DNA from: Christensenella sp. UBA5893
Lineage (GTDB): Bacteria > Bacillota > Clostridia > Christensenellales > UBA1242
Assembly: GCA_002431905.1 (NCBI GenBank)
Contig: DJER01000015.1
Span: 1 to 14,052, forward strand
Length of the DNA: 14,052 nt
Direction: 5' to 3'
Shown here piece by piece: positions 1 to 7,434 of the stretch. Each line of letters begins with the position of its first letter. The first letter of the stretch is position 1. The notes beneath the pieces are model-generated. The model did not search any database. It was not told the origin of the DNA and saw only the letters and a program-made list of their open reading frames with translations. Both the position numbers and the translations under genes were made by a program.

Positions 1-10
1 CTTTTTTATT

Positions 11-40
11 TTGAGTGACCCCTACGGGGTTCACTTCAAT
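11..40. repeat. Imperfect inverted repeat downstream of glyS
   Basis: TTGA-GTGA-CCCC on the left pairs with GGGG-TCAC-TCAA on the right, with two single bulged T residues and a TAC loop. It lies 19 bp beyond the glyS stop. In the glyS direction the hairpin is followed by an A-rich run rather than a T-run, so it is not a classical intrinsic terminator. It could protect the 3' end of the message or be a remnant of a terminator for a gene to the left. Confidence 0.45.
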
Positions 41-58
41 TTGTGGTATTTTTTATAT

Positions 59-1447
59 TTAATTATTTATTTGATTTTGAATATAATTTTCTAATTCCGA
101 AATTTTTATTCTAACTTGTTCCATTGTATCTCTATCACGAACAGTAACCGAATCATCTTCCAAAGTATCAAAATCAATTGTTACACACATTGGTGTTCCA
201 ATTTCATCTTGCCTACGGTAACGTTTCCCAATGCTACCTGCTTCATCATAAGTGCAAGAGAATTTTTTGATAAGATTTGCATATACTTCATCTGCCTTTT
301 CACTTAATTTTTTAGAAAGTGGCAAAACTGCAACTTTGTAAGGTGCAAGGAAAGGTTTTAATTTTAAAACAACACGACTATCTCCATCGCATAAATCTTC
401 TTCATTATAAGCATCACAAAGAACAGTTAAAAACATTCTGTCAACACCAAGTGAAGGTTCAATAACATATGGCACATATTTTTTGTTTGTAACTGGGTCA
501 AGATAATCAAGGGCTTGCTTTGATTCATTTGCATGTTGAGTTAAATCATAATCTGTTCTATCAGCAACTCCCCAAAGTTCACCCCATCCAAATGGGAATT
601 TATATTCAAAATCTGTTGTTGCTTTTGAATAGAAACACAACTCTTCTTTTTCATGGTCTCTAAGTCTAATATTTTCTTCTTTTATTCCCATATAGATGAG
701 CCAATCTTTGCAGTAGCTTCTCCAATAGTTAAACCATTCAAGGTCTGTTCCTGGTTCACAGAAAAACTCAAGCTCCATTTGTTCAAATTCTCTTTGTCTA
801 AAAATGAAATTTCCTGGGGTTATTTCATTTCTAAATGATTTTCCAATTTGTCCAACACCCATAGGCATTTTGCTTCTTGTTGTTCTTAAAATGTTTTTAA
901 AATTAACAAAAATACCTTGCGCTGTTTCAGGTCTTAAATATACTGTGTTTGTGCTTTCTTCTGTAACACCAATAAATGTTTTGAACATTAAATTAAACTT
1001 TCTAATTGGTGTCCAATCGCATTTTCCACAAATTGGGCATGGAATTTTGTTGTCAGCAATAAATTTTTCCATTTTTGCATTGTCAGTTTCCCAACCTGCA
1101 ATATCTATATCCAATTTTTTTCTTGCAATATAGTCGGCAATCAAGTTATCGGCTCTATGTCTTGATTTACATGATTTGCAATCCATAAGTGGGTCAGAAA
1201 AACCACCCAAATGTCCTGATGCTTTCCAAACTCTTGGATTCATAAGTATTGCACTATCAAGCCCAACGTTATACTTGCATTCTGTAACAAACTTTTTCCA
1301 CCATTCTTTTTTAATGTTGTTTTTTAATTCAACGCCAAGTGGACCATAATCCCAACTGTTTGCAAGTCCATCATAAATTTCACTACCAGGGAAAACAAAC
1401 CCCCTTACTTTACAAAGATTAACAATCTTATCCAAACTTTGTTCCAT
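59..1447 (-). CDS. glyS: Glycyl-tRNA synthetase, homodimeric type
   Basis: This class II enzyme joins glycine to tRNA-Gly in the cytoplasm using ATP. It is the single-chain alpha2 form (462 residues), not the GlyQ/GlyS pair. Visible landmarks are a Cys-rich insertion (C90, C93, C137, C140) of the kind that binds zinc, RPETAQGIF at about 172-180, motif 2 with FRNEITP at about 205-211 followed by RQREFEQME, motif 3 EPSLGVDR at about 330-337, and a C-terminal anticodon-binding domain from about residue 365. The ATG has a strong AAGGAG site 6-7 nt upstream. Expression should be controlled by the T-box leader just upstream, so that uncharged tRNA-Gly turns it on. The gene appears complete and alone in its transcript. 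Confidence 0.97.
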   Translation of the reverse strand: MEQSLDKIVNLCKVRGFVFPGSEIYDGLANSWDYGPLGVELKNNIKKEWWKKFVTECKYNVGLDSAILMNPRVWKASGHLGGFSDPLMDCKSCKSRHRADNLIADYIARKKLDIDIAGWETDNAKMEKFIADNKIPCPICGKCDWTPIRKFNLMFKTFIGVTEESTNTVYLRPETAQGIFVNFKNILRTTRSKMPMGVGQIGKSFRNEITPGNFIFRQREFEQMELEFFCEPGTDLEWFNYWRSYCKDWLIYMGIKEENIRLRDHEKEELCFYSKATTDFEYKFPFGWGELWGVADRTDYDLTQHANESKQALDYLDPVTNKKYVPYVIEPSLGVDRMFLTVLCDAYNEEDLCDGDSRVVLKLKPFLAPYKVAVLPLSKKLSEKADEVYANLIKKFSCTYDEAGSIGKRYRRQDEIGTPMCVTIDFDTLEDDSVTVRDRDTMEQVRIKISELENYIQNQINN

Positions 1448-1482
1448 ATTCTCTCCTTTTTATTTTAAGTATATTTTTACAT

Positions 1483-1515
1483 AAAAAATCCCTATGCAAA
1501 AATATTGCATAGGGA
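1483..1515 (-). terminator. Conditional terminator of the glyS T-box
   Basis: A perfect 11-bp stem (TCCCTATGCAA and its complement) with a 5-nt AT loop is followed by six U residues in the glyS direction. It competes with the T-box antiterminator, so it stops transcription when tRNA-Gly is charged. Confidence 0.93.
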
Positions 1516-1637
1516 CGATAATACACTTACCGCGGTTCCACCCTAATTGGTATTCTACCCACTTTTTGCTTGTTTCGTCAAGCCACACGAGTGCATTTTA
1601 CACTTCCAAGCAAGTCGCCACACTTACTTATTGGATA
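1483..1637 (-). promoter_or_regulatory. Glycine T-box leader of glyS
   Basis: The minus strand carries the invariant T-box AGGGTGGAACCGCG (1531-1544), followed by an intrinsic terminator with arms 1489-1499 and 1505-1515 and a U-run at 1483-1488. The antiterminator forms when AGGG pairs with the CCCT of the terminator arm. The bulge reads UGGA, which would pair with a tRNA ending UCCA, matching the usual U73 of tRNA-Gly. A small stem III (GGTA-GAA-TACC, 1549-1559) lies just before the T-box. GGC glycine codons that could serve as specifier are at 1582-1584 and 1617-1619; the first lies inside the presumed stem I (GCUUG/CAAGC). The predicted start-to-T-box distance is only about 90 nt, so stem I is unusually short. 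Confidence 0.95.
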
Positions 1638-1642
1638 GCATA

Positions 1643-1671
1643 AGTATAGTTCTTTAAACTTTTATTGTCAA
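1643..1671 (-). promoter_or_regulatory. Promoter of glyS
   Basis: A -35 box TTGACA (1666-1671) and a -10 box TATACT (1643-1648) are separated by 17 bp. The match to the vegetative sigma-70/SigA consensus is close to perfect. The predicted start is near 1636. The -35 box lies only 5 bp from the NUDIX gene stop. Confidence 0.9.
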
Positions 1672-1676
1672 CAAAT

Positions 1677-2153
1677 TTAATCTCTTGTTATGTTTATAAG
1701 CACATTTTTATTTTCTATTGCAGTTGGGACAAAATGTGGCATAAAATCTGCTTTCTTTAATTCTTCTAATGTTGACCATTTGAATTGAAGATGTTGAATT
1801 TTACCTTTATCAAGTTCTTCTCTTGTGTAATCATTTGGATTAACATTTGTTTCATCTTCAGCTTCAACTATGTAGTAAAAACCAATTTCGTGGAATGGTT
1901 TGCCTTCTTCTGTTTTAAAAAAGTTTTGATTGATTGCAATAAGTTTTTTAACTTTTATTGGATAGCCTAATTCTTCTTGCATTTCTCTTTTGGCTGCCAT
2001 GTCTGTGTCTTCATCAAGTTCAACATGACCACCCGGTAAGCAATAGAATCTGTTTCCATTTATTCTTACTGTAAGATACTTGTTATTGTGTTCCAAAATT
2101 CCACAAACTCTAAACTTAAATTTTCCTTCATTTGAGTCAATTCTAATATCCAT
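1677..2153 (-). CDS. NUDIX hydrolase
   Basis: This 158-residue cytoplasmic enzyme has a complete Nudix box at residues 42-64: G42, E48, R56-E57, E60-E61 and G63 fit GX5EX7REUXEEXGU exactly. Such enzymes hydrolyse a nucleoside diphosphate linked to another group, using Mg2+ held by the Glu residues. The substrate cannot be read from the motif; sanitising oxidised nucleotides or cleaving a nucleotide sugar or cofactor are both possible. The ATG has a strong AAAGGA site 6 nt upstream. The gene has its own promoter and ends 5 bp before the glyS -35 box. I see no hairpin terminator between them. Confidence 0.93.
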   Translation of the reverse strand: MDIRIDSNEGKFKFRVCGILEHNNKYLTVRINGNRFYCLPGGHVELDEDTDMAAKREMQEELGYPIKVKKLIAINQNFFKTEEGKPFHEIGFYYIVEAEDETNVNPNDYTREELDKGKIQHLQFKWSTLEELKKADFMPHFVPTAIENKNVLINITRD

Positions 2154-2180
2154 ATTTTATCCTTTCTAAAAATTATAAAT

Positions 2181-2209
2181 ATTTTAGCAAAAAACTTAAT
2201 ATAAGTAAA
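2181..2209 (-). promoter_or_regulatory. Promoter of the NUDIX gene
   Basis: A TTTACT box (2204-2209) and TAAAAT (2181-2186) are spaced by 17 bp, about 28 bp upstream of the ATG, with a normal AAAGGA ribosome site in between. Two ATATTACA direct repeats (2249-2256 and 2270-2277, 21 bp apart) lie further upstream. Confidence 0.6.
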
Positions 2210-2309
2210 TGTATTTATTTATAAAATTATAAAATTTATTTTTATTTGATATTACACTTTTTTTATATAATATTACATACGCTTAACTCATTTTTACATT
2301 TCATAAATC

Positions 2310-3110
2310 CTACATTTTGATTGACCAAATGTTAATAATAAAATCAAATGTAATTTCCATTGTGTTAATATTTTTTAATGTACTTTCAATCTTTTCTGCA
2401 CCCTTGTACCAATATGGTGTCATTTGTGCCAAATGCATAATATCACTATTATTTTTTAAAGTTGCTTTGTATGTCAATTTGTAAGTTTGTGCCAAAATTA
2501 ACTCATTATATGCGAATTTTTCTTGATTTTTTCGCAAATTTTCTTTAAAAAGAACACTTTTTAATTCTTTTAAATGATTTTTTCCTGGAACAACCTCTAT
2601 TATTTTCCCGCCATTTTTAAGCACTCTTAAAAACTCATTTTGTGGTTTTGGTGCAAAAATATTCAATACATAATCAATTGAATTGTCTTTGATTGGCAGT
2701 TCAAATATTGATGAAACAAATGCCACTGCACCTTTGTTTGTTGAAGCTTTTTTTACAGCAATTTTTGAAATATCGGTTAAATACAAATCTCCAAATTCTT
2801 CCAAACCAAAACTATAATATCCACTACCACAACCAGCATCCAAAATAGATACACCACTGCTGACAATTTGCTTTTGTATTTCATCTCGAAGTTTCAAAAA
2901 ATACCCTTCTTTCAAAAACAAATCTCTTGCATTTATCATTGTTTCATCATCACCGGGATTTCTGGAATTTTTTTGATTTACCAAAAGCAAATTTACATAT
3001 CCTTGTTTCGCAAAATCATAGCAATGATTGTTTATGCACACAAGACTATTACCTTTCTTTTCTAGTTCGCTTTTACATTTTGGGCAAATTAAAATTGAAT
3101 AATTTTTCAT
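2310..3110 (-). CDS. rlmA: RlmA-type 23S rRNA (guanine-N1)-methyltransferase
   Basis: This SAM-dependent enzyme is predicted to methylate a guanine in the helix 35 region of 23S rRNA; E. coli RlmA acts on G745 and the Gram-positive TlrB type on G748. The 266-residue chain starts with a zinc-finger-like segment (C9, C12, C25, H29, C30) followed by YDFAKQGYVNLL and SRNPGDDETM, both family hallmarks. Next comes the SAM motif LDAGCGSG (about 90-97), then NIFAPKP and the GGKIIEVVPGKNHLKEL stretch. Which of the two guanines is modified is not decided here. The ATG has no purine-rich site, and the -10 box ends 6 nt before it, so the mRNA is probably leaderless. The N-terminus matches the family, so a wrong start is unlikely. 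Confidence 0.9.
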   Translation of the reverse strand: MKNYSILICPKCKSELEKKGNSLVCINNHCYDFAKQGYVNLLLVNQKNSRNPGDDETMINARDLFLKEGYFLKLRDEIQKQIVSSGVSILDAGCGSGYYSFGLEEFGDLYLTDISKIAVKKASTNKGAVAFVSSIFELPIKDNSIDYVLNIFAPKPQNEFLRVLKNGGKIIEVVPGKNHLKELKSVLFKENLRKNQEKFAYNELILAQTYKLTYKATLKNNSDIMHLAQMTPYWYKGAEKIESTLKNINTMEITFDFIINIWSIKM

Positions 3111-3116
3111 AGGAAA

Positions 3117-3145
3117 AGTTTAATACCAAAAAGAATTATTGTCAA
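3117..3145 (-). promoter_or_regulatory. Leaderless promoter of the rlmA-like gene
   Basis: TTGACA (3140-3145) and TAAACT (3117-3122) are 17 bp apart. Only TTTCCT separates the -10 box from the ATG, so a start 7 nt after the box falls on the A of the ATG. The -35 box begins directly after the terminator of the upstream gene. Confidence 0.75.
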
Positions 3146-3146
3146 A

Positions 3147-3176
3147 TTAAAAAAAGTGCAAAATATTTGCACTTTT
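3147..3176 (-). terminator. Intrinsic terminator of the GNAT-like gene
   Basis: AAAAGTGCAAA (3152-3162) and TTTGCACTTTT (3166-3176) form an 11-bp stem with a 3-nt loop. In the minus direction it is followed by a T-run (A residues 3149-3155 on the plus strand). It begins 7 bp after the stop of the gene at 3183-4304. Confidence 0.88.
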
Positions 3177-3182
3177 ATTAAA

Positions 3183-4304
3183 CTAAATATGTTTTATCCA
3201 AGATCTTCTTCTCTTATGTTGACGATGTTCAAAATTCTTCCATAGTTGTTGAACTTGAACATTGTTTTCAAGATTAAGATTTGTTTCACAACTAATTATT
3301 CCATGTTTGATAAAGTTTGAAACCATTTCACGCATAATCACTGCAGGAACACCTTTGCTATGCCAACCCGGTTTTACTGCAATAAGTGCCAAGTCCAAAT
3401 ATTTTGGATGTTTTACCGCTTTGAGCACTTTAAAAATGCTTGTTGGTGTCAATCTTCCTTCACACTTGTTGATAACTTCACTAAGTGATGGAATCGCAAA
3501 ACCAAAGCAAATAACGTCATCATTTTCGTCAACAACCAAACTAATGAAGTCGGTGCTGATAAACAAATTGAATTGGTCAATAACTTGTTGTCTTACTTTG
3601 TCTGTATACGGAACAACACCATAAAGTGGACCATATGCTTCATCAAGCAATTTAAAAATTCCGGGAGCATATTTCTTTATAAAAGCCTTCTTATTTTTCT
3701 TTTCTGCAAGTCTTAAATGATATTTTTCTTCAACAAGGTCAGCGATTCTATTAACTCTTGGGTCAATTTCTTTTGGCACCGTCAAATTGTATTCCACCCA
3801 ATCAGTTTCCTTTTCATATCCACAATCTTGCATAAGGTCTTTATAGTAATCAAAGTTATATGCCTCCTCAAAGGTTGCAACTTCATCAAAACCTTCAATG
3901 AGCATACCTTCCCTGTCCAAATCATTAAAGCCCATTGGGCCATGGACAATGTTCATTCCTTTTTCTTTTGCCCAAGACTCTACCGCATTGAACAATGCAT
4001 GCGCAACTTCTTTATCGTTTATTGCATCAAAACGAGTGAAACGAACTCTTTTTTCATTTACCTTTTCATTATAAAGTCTTTGAATTATACCAGCAATTCT
4101 GCCGACCAATACATCATCTTTGTAACACAAAAAATACTTTGCTTCACAATCTTCAAATGATGCATTCTTTTTTGGGTTAAAAAGTTCAAACTCGCTCATT
4201 CTTAATGGATGAACATATTGTTTTATACCCTTGTATAGTTTTGTTGGGAAATCTATAAATAATTTTATTTGTTTTTTTGTTTTTACTTCTTCAATTTTAA
4301 TCAT
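3183..4304 (-). CDS. GNAT-like protein of unknown substrate
   Basis: This 373-residue soluble protein resembles a widespread Clostridia family annotated as GNAT-superfamily or hypothetical. The N-terminal part holds VKTKKQIKLFIDFPTKLYKG, then KNASFEDCEAKYFLCYKDDVLVGRIAG, a beta-strand pair typical of acetyltransferase folds, and VHGPMGFNDLDREGMLIEGFDE at about 120-140. A second acetyltransferase-like half follows (LVVDENDDVICFGFAIPS, then LDLALIAVKPGWHSKG and EMVSNFIKHGI). No signal peptide or membrane segment is visible. The catalytic role and acceptor are unknown. There is no Shine-Dalgarno site before the ATG and the promoter's -10 box ends 9 nt upstream, suggesting a 5' leader of only a few nucleotides. 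The gene is monocistronic with a clear terminator. Confidence 0.75.
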   Translation of the reverse strand: MIKIEEVKTKKQIKLFIDFPTKLYKGIKQYVHPLRMSEFELFNPKKNASFEDCEAKYFLCYKDDVLVGRIAGIIQRLYNEKVNEKRVRFTRFDAINDKEVAHALFNAVESWAKEKGMNIVHGPMGFNDLDREGMLIEGFDEVATFEEAYNFDYYKDLMQDCGYEKETDWVEYNLTVPKEIDPRVNRIADLVEEKYHLRLAEKKNKKAFIKKYAPGIFKLLDEAYGPLYGVVPYTDKVRQQVIDQFNLFISTDFISLVVDENDDVICFGFAIPSLSEVINKCEGRLTPTSIFKVLKAVKHPKYLDLALIAVKPGWHSKGVPAVIMREMVSNFIKHGIISCETNLNLENNVQVQQLWKNFEHRQHKRRRSWIKHI

Positions 4305-4313
4305 AACATATAT

Positions 4314-4342
4314 ACTATAACAAATTATGTTGACTAAATCAA
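4314..4342 (-). promoter_or_regulatory. Promoter of the GNAT-like gene with overlapping inverted repeat
   Basis: TTGATT (4337-4342) and TATAGT (4314-4319) are 17 bp apart, and the start is predicted 2-4 nt before the ATG. The -35 box lies inside the inverted repeat GTTGA-TTTAG-TCAAC (4329-4343), a possible operator. The whole arrangement fits in the 43-bp gap after the LysM gene. Confidence 0.62.
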
Positions 4343-4347
4343 CTAAA

Positions 4348-4644
4348 TTACAACATTATTTTTTGACCTATATAAAATTTATCACATTTTGTATAGTTGA
4401 TTAGTCGTTCAACCGTTATTCCAAGATTTCTTGCAATATCTTCTTTCGTGTCCAAGGGTTTTACAATATAGCATTTTGAATACGACTTTGACAAAATAAT
4501 AATATCGCCACATTGCAAGTTATTTATATTACCATTAACCCCAAATAGTTCCCTAATATCCATATTTAAAGCATTTGAAATGCTTTGTGCTGTTTCGCCA
4601 TATTGTAGCCGATATGCCAATTTGTTTTTTACATTTATTTGCAT
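4348..4644 (-). CDS. Small protein with two LysM domains
   Basis: The 98-residue product is almost entirely two LysM modules. The first (about residues 8-52) has YRLQYGETAQSISNALNM and ends LQCGDIIIL. The second (about 57-98) has CYIVKPLDTKEDIARNLGI and ends YIGQKIML. LysM modules bind the N-acetylglucosamine backbone of peptidoglycan or chitin. There is no signal peptide, so the protein either acts inside the cell, for example at a forming spore surface as some Clostridia and Bacillus LysM proteins do, or leaves by another route; both are inference. The ATG has GGGAG about 9 nt upstream. It is divergent from the flippase gene, with starts about 30 bp apart. No terminator is visible. Confidence 0.8.
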   Translation of the reverse strand: MQINVKNKLAYRLQYGETAQSISNALNMDIRELFGVNGNINNLQCGDIIILSKSYSKCYIVKPLDTKEDIARNLGITVERLINYTKCDKFYIGQKIML

Positions 4645-4674
4645 AATAAAAATCTCCCAATAATAAAATATGTT

Positions 4675-6204
4675 ATGAAATCATTATTCAAAACCGTTTT
4701 TATTATAATTTTTTTTAGTGCACTAACAAGACTTGCCGGTTTTTTGTTTAGAATATATTTATCAAGAAAGCTTGGTGCCGAAAGTTTGGGAATTTATCAA
4801 ATAAGTTTTTCAATTTTTATGGTTCTTTTGACAATAATAGCAAGCGGACTCCCTCTTATTGCGTCAAGAATGACCGCAAAGTTTAATGCACAAAAAGACA
4901 AGCAAAAAGAATACGAATGCGTAACAAGTGCAACTATTATTGCAATAACATTAAGTATCATCATTTCTTTGATAATTTTTGCATTACAAGTGCCTTTATC
5001 CCACATTTTTGCCAATAAAAGGTGTATTTATATATTGATTGCACTGCTTCCTGCTCTAATTTTTTCAAGTGCATATTGTACAATTCGAGGAAATTTGTGG
5101 GGAAAAAATAAATATGTTGCAACTTGCAGTGCCGAACTTTTTGAGCAACTTGTAAGAATAATTATTTGCATCATCTTGCTTTCAGGAATTTTTCCCAACA
5201 TTTCAGGAGAAATAGGTGCGGCATTAAGTTTGTCTATCGCTTGCGTATTTTCTTGCATTTTTGTCCTTATTATTTATCTAAAAAGTGGTGGAAAATTCAA
5301 AAAATCAAAAATGTATAAAGAAATTTTAAAAACAAGCACACCAATTACAGGAATTAGAATTGCATCAAGTTTAATACAACCACTTATATCACTTGTAATC
5401 CCAATAAGACTTATATCCGCCGGCTACACACAAAGTCAAGCTGTCAGTTTGTTCGGCATTGCAAGCGGTATGACTATGCCATTGTTATTTATTCCAATGA
5501 CAATAATTGGGTCACTTTCTTATGCACTTATTCCCGATTTAAGCAGCGCAAATGCAAAAGGTGACCAAAAATATATTACAGAACGTGTTTCTGCATCAAT
5601 TATTTTTAGTATGTTCACTGCATTTTTTATTGTTCCACTATTTATGGGTGCTGGTCAAAAAATTGGGTTGTTCTTTTTTGACAATGCTCAATGTGGCATA
5701 TTACTAGAAAAATCGGCTTGGGTAATTATTCCAATATGCTTAACAAATATTTCTTCATCAATACTAAACGCTGTTGGTCTTGAAATAAAATCTTTCAAAA
5801 ATTATATAGTTGGTGGAATATTGATGCTTATTGGAATTTGGGTTTTGCCTATATATGTCGGCATTGACGCCTTAACCTATTCAATGGGTATTTGCTTTAC
5901 AATTTCAAGCATACTAAATATTCGAATGATAAAAAAGAAAGTTTGCCCATATTTAAAAATCAAAAAACAATTCTTCTATTTCACTCTTTTTATGATTCCA
6001 TCTCTTGCAATAACTTCTTTTGTAAGTAGTATTCTATCAAATTTTTTCAACTTGTTTTTCACTCTTGCAATTTCTTGTTCTCTTGGTGGAATATTCTTTA
6101 TTTTGTTATGTTTGATATTCAATATCATAAATTTGAGCAGTGTTATTGTTTGGGTAAAAACTAATGTAAAAATCAAAAAAACTAAAAAATTGCGAACAAA
6201 ATAA
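4675..6204 (+). CDS. SpoVB/MurJ-like polysaccharide or lipid flippase
   Basis: This membrane protein of about 509 residues has the multi-helix pattern of the MOP flippase superfamily, with about 12-14 hydrophobic segments. The N-terminal SALTRLAGFLFRIYLSRKLG and GIYQISFSIF, followed by ASGLPLIASRM and later TIRGNLWGKNKY, match the SpoVB branch (B. subtilis SpoVB is 518 residues). Proteins of this branch are thought to move lipid-linked cell-wall precursors, in SpoVB's case for spore cortex. I chose the ATG at 4675 because the longer TTG start at 4639 overlaps the LysM start region and has no homologous residues. No Shine-Dalgarno site precedes the ATG; AT-rich -10-like boxes TAATAA (4661-4666) and TAAAAT (4664-4669) sit just upstream, so it may also be leaderless. 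Confidence 0.85.
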   Translation: MKSLFKTVFIIIFFSALTRLAGFLFRIYLSRKLGAESLGIYQISFSIFMVLLTIIASGLPLIASRMTAKFNAQKDKQKEYECVTSATIIAITLSIIISLIIFALQVPLSHIFANKRCIYILIALLPALIFSSAYCTIRGNLWGKNKYVATCSAELFEQLVRIIICIILLSGIFPNISGEIGAALSLSIACVFSCIFVLIIYLKSGGKFKKSKMYKEILKTSTPITGIRIASSLIQPLISLVIPIRLISAGYTQSQAVSLFGIASGMTMPLLFIPMTIIGSLSYALIPDLSSANAKGDQKYITERVSASIIFSMFTAFFIVPLFMGAGQKIGLFFFDNAQCGILLEKSAWVIIPICLTNISSSILNAVGLEIKSFKNYIVGGILMLIGIWVLPIYVGIDALTYSMGICFTISSILNIRMIKKKVCPYLKIKKQFFYFTLFMIPSLAITSFVSSILSNFFNLFFTLAISCSLGGIFFILLCLIFNIINLSSVIVWVKTNVKIKKTKKLRTK

Positions 6205-6232
6205 CAAAAAAAGTATAAAAAACATCAATTTT

Positions 6233-6240
6233 GCAATAAT
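6233..6240 (+). promoter_or_regulatory. Possible extended -10 promoter of the DUF421 gene
   Basis: TGCAATAAT at 6232-6240 reads as an extended -10 element (TG-n-AATAAT). It is followed by exactly six bases (TTTTGT) and then the ATG at 6247, the same spacing as at the rlmA-like gene. No convincing -35 box is present and there is no Shine-Dalgarno site. Read-through from the flippase gene, which ends 42 bp upstream, is the alternative. Confidence 0.4.
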
Positions 6241-6246
6241 TTTTGT

Positions 6247-6951
6247 ATGTCTACATTGATTATTCGTTCAATAATAATTTATTTTTTGGTGTTAATTGTT
6301 TTTCGCCTTATGGGTAAAAGACAACTTGGACAAATGCAACCATTTGAACTTGTTTTAACCCTTATTTTGGCAGATATTGCAACAATTCCAATGACCGAAA
6401 TAAGTACTCCTATATTGCATGGTATCGTTCCACTGTTAACACTGCTTGTTGTTCACTACACAATAACATTACTATCAAGGTTTTCCACAAAATTCAGTGA
6501 TATGATAAGTGGAAAGCCCGTTATTGTTATAAATCAAAATGGTGTTGACTATAAAGCCGTCAAAAAACTAAATCTCACGATTGATGATATAACCGAAAGC
6601 TTGCGTGGTGCAGGATATTTTTCTTTTGACGAAGTATTATTTGCAATAATGGAAACAAACGGAAAAATGAGCGTTTTGCCAAAAGCACAAAATTCGCCAC
6701 TCGTAAAAGAAGATATGAAAATAAAAACCGAAGAAAATAGTTTGCCCGTTACAATAGTTTCAGAAGGGAAAATTATTAAAGAAAATTTCAAGCAGGTCAA
6801 AGTCCCAGAAGAAAAAATATTAAAATATATCAAAAATCTTGGAATTTCTATTAAAAAAATACTAATTTTTACATTAGACAATAATGGACTTGTGTATTTT
6901 CAAGAAAAATATAAAAAAGGCAAAACAATAAATTCAAACCTAAAAGGATAA
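6247..6951 (+). CDS. YetF-like DUF421 membrane protein
   Basis: The 234-residue protein starts with a hydrophobic helix (IIRSIIIYFLVLIVFRLMGK), the family signature GKRQLGQMQPFELVLTLILAD, and two further hydrophobic stretches up to about residue 85. The rest is a soluble cytoplasmic domain containing SGKPVIVINQNGV, NLTIDDITESLRGAGYFSFDEV and a second, YetF-C-like part. This is the layout of the YetF/YdfS/YrbG family, membrane proteins of poorly defined function found mostly in spore formers. It overlaps or abuts the DUF4363 gene by 4 bp or less, a pairing that is common in Clostridia and suggests a joint job. The ATG lacks a ribosome site. Confidence 0.88.
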   Translation: MSTLIIRSIIIYFLVLIVFRLMGKRQLGQMQPFELVLTLILADIATIPMTEISTPILHGIVPLLTLLVVHYTITLLSRFSTKFSDMISGKPVIVINQNGVDYKAVKKLNLTIDDITESLRGAGYFSFDEVLFAIMETNGKMSVLPKAQNSPLVKEDMKIKTEENSLPVTIVSEGKIIKENFKQVKVPEEKILKYIKNLGISIKKILIFTLDNNGLVYFQEKYKKGKTINSNLKG

Positions 6952-6954
6952 TGA

Positions 6955-7347
6955 ATGATGAAAAAATTTATTACAATTATTTGCGTTGTCTTGTTACTTG
7001 TTGGACTTTGTATATGGGAACAAATTACAATAAATGACTATCTTGACGATATACAAAATCAGTCAAAAGAACTAATTGAAATAACAAAAGGTGTTGAAAA
7101 TATACAAACCGAAGATATCTCAAGTAGAGTTGAAAAGTTAAAATCCACCTGGGAACAACATGAAGAAGTATTATGTTTTTTTGCGAATCACAAAGATATA
7201 CGAGATTTGTGCATTGAAATTCAAAGATTGCGTGGAAATATAATTGTAAACCAATATGAAGATTTTACTGCAAGTTTGCAAGTGATTTATCACCTTACAC
7301 AAGATTATCATTTTATTATGGGACTTAGTTTACAAAATGTATTTTAA
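6955..7347 (+). CDS. DUF4363 family membrane-anchored protein
   Basis: The 130-residue protein has one N-terminal hydrophobic segment (about residues 4-21, TIICVVLLLVGLCIW) and then a helical, charged extracytoplasmic domain with the LKSTWEQHEEVLCFFANHKDIRDL pattern typical of DUF4363. Its function is unknown; the family regularly sits next to DUF421 genes and may form a complex with them. The start is ATG 6955 or ATG 6958; AAAGGA at 6944-6949 serves either and lies inside the end of the DUF421 gene, indicating translational coupling. A weak hairpin (TTGAAT/ATTCAA, 7351-7366) follows the stop and may end the operon. Confidence 0.82.
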   Translation: MMKKFITIICVVLLLVGLCIWEQITINDYLDDIQNQSKELIEITKGVENIQTEDISSRVEKLKSTWEQHEEVLCFFANHKDIRDLCIEIQRLRGNIIVNQYEDFTASLQVIYHLTQDYHFIMGLSLQNVF

Positions 7348-7387
7348 TAATTGAATAACTATTCAACTATTATTTTGATATATTTCT

Positions 7388-7417
7388 TTTACAGAATTTA
7401 CCAACTTATGTTAAAAT
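7388..7417 (+). promoter_or_regulatory. Promoter of folA
   Basis: TTTACA (7388-7393) and TAAAAT (7412-7417) are 18 bp apart, with TG one base before the -10 box (extended -10). A normal AAAGGA ribosome site follows. Confidence 0.65.
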
Positions 7418-7434
7418 TAAGCAAAGGATAAAAA

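Noticed and set aside
1..58. Intrinsic terminator for glyS
   Set aside because: The 11-40 hairpin is followed by an A-run, not a T-run, in the glyS direction, so I list it only as an inverted repeat.
4639..4674. Longer start (TTG) for the flippase gene
   Set aside because: The extra residues do not fit the family's N-terminus, there is no ribosome site, and the codons overlap the divergent LysM start.
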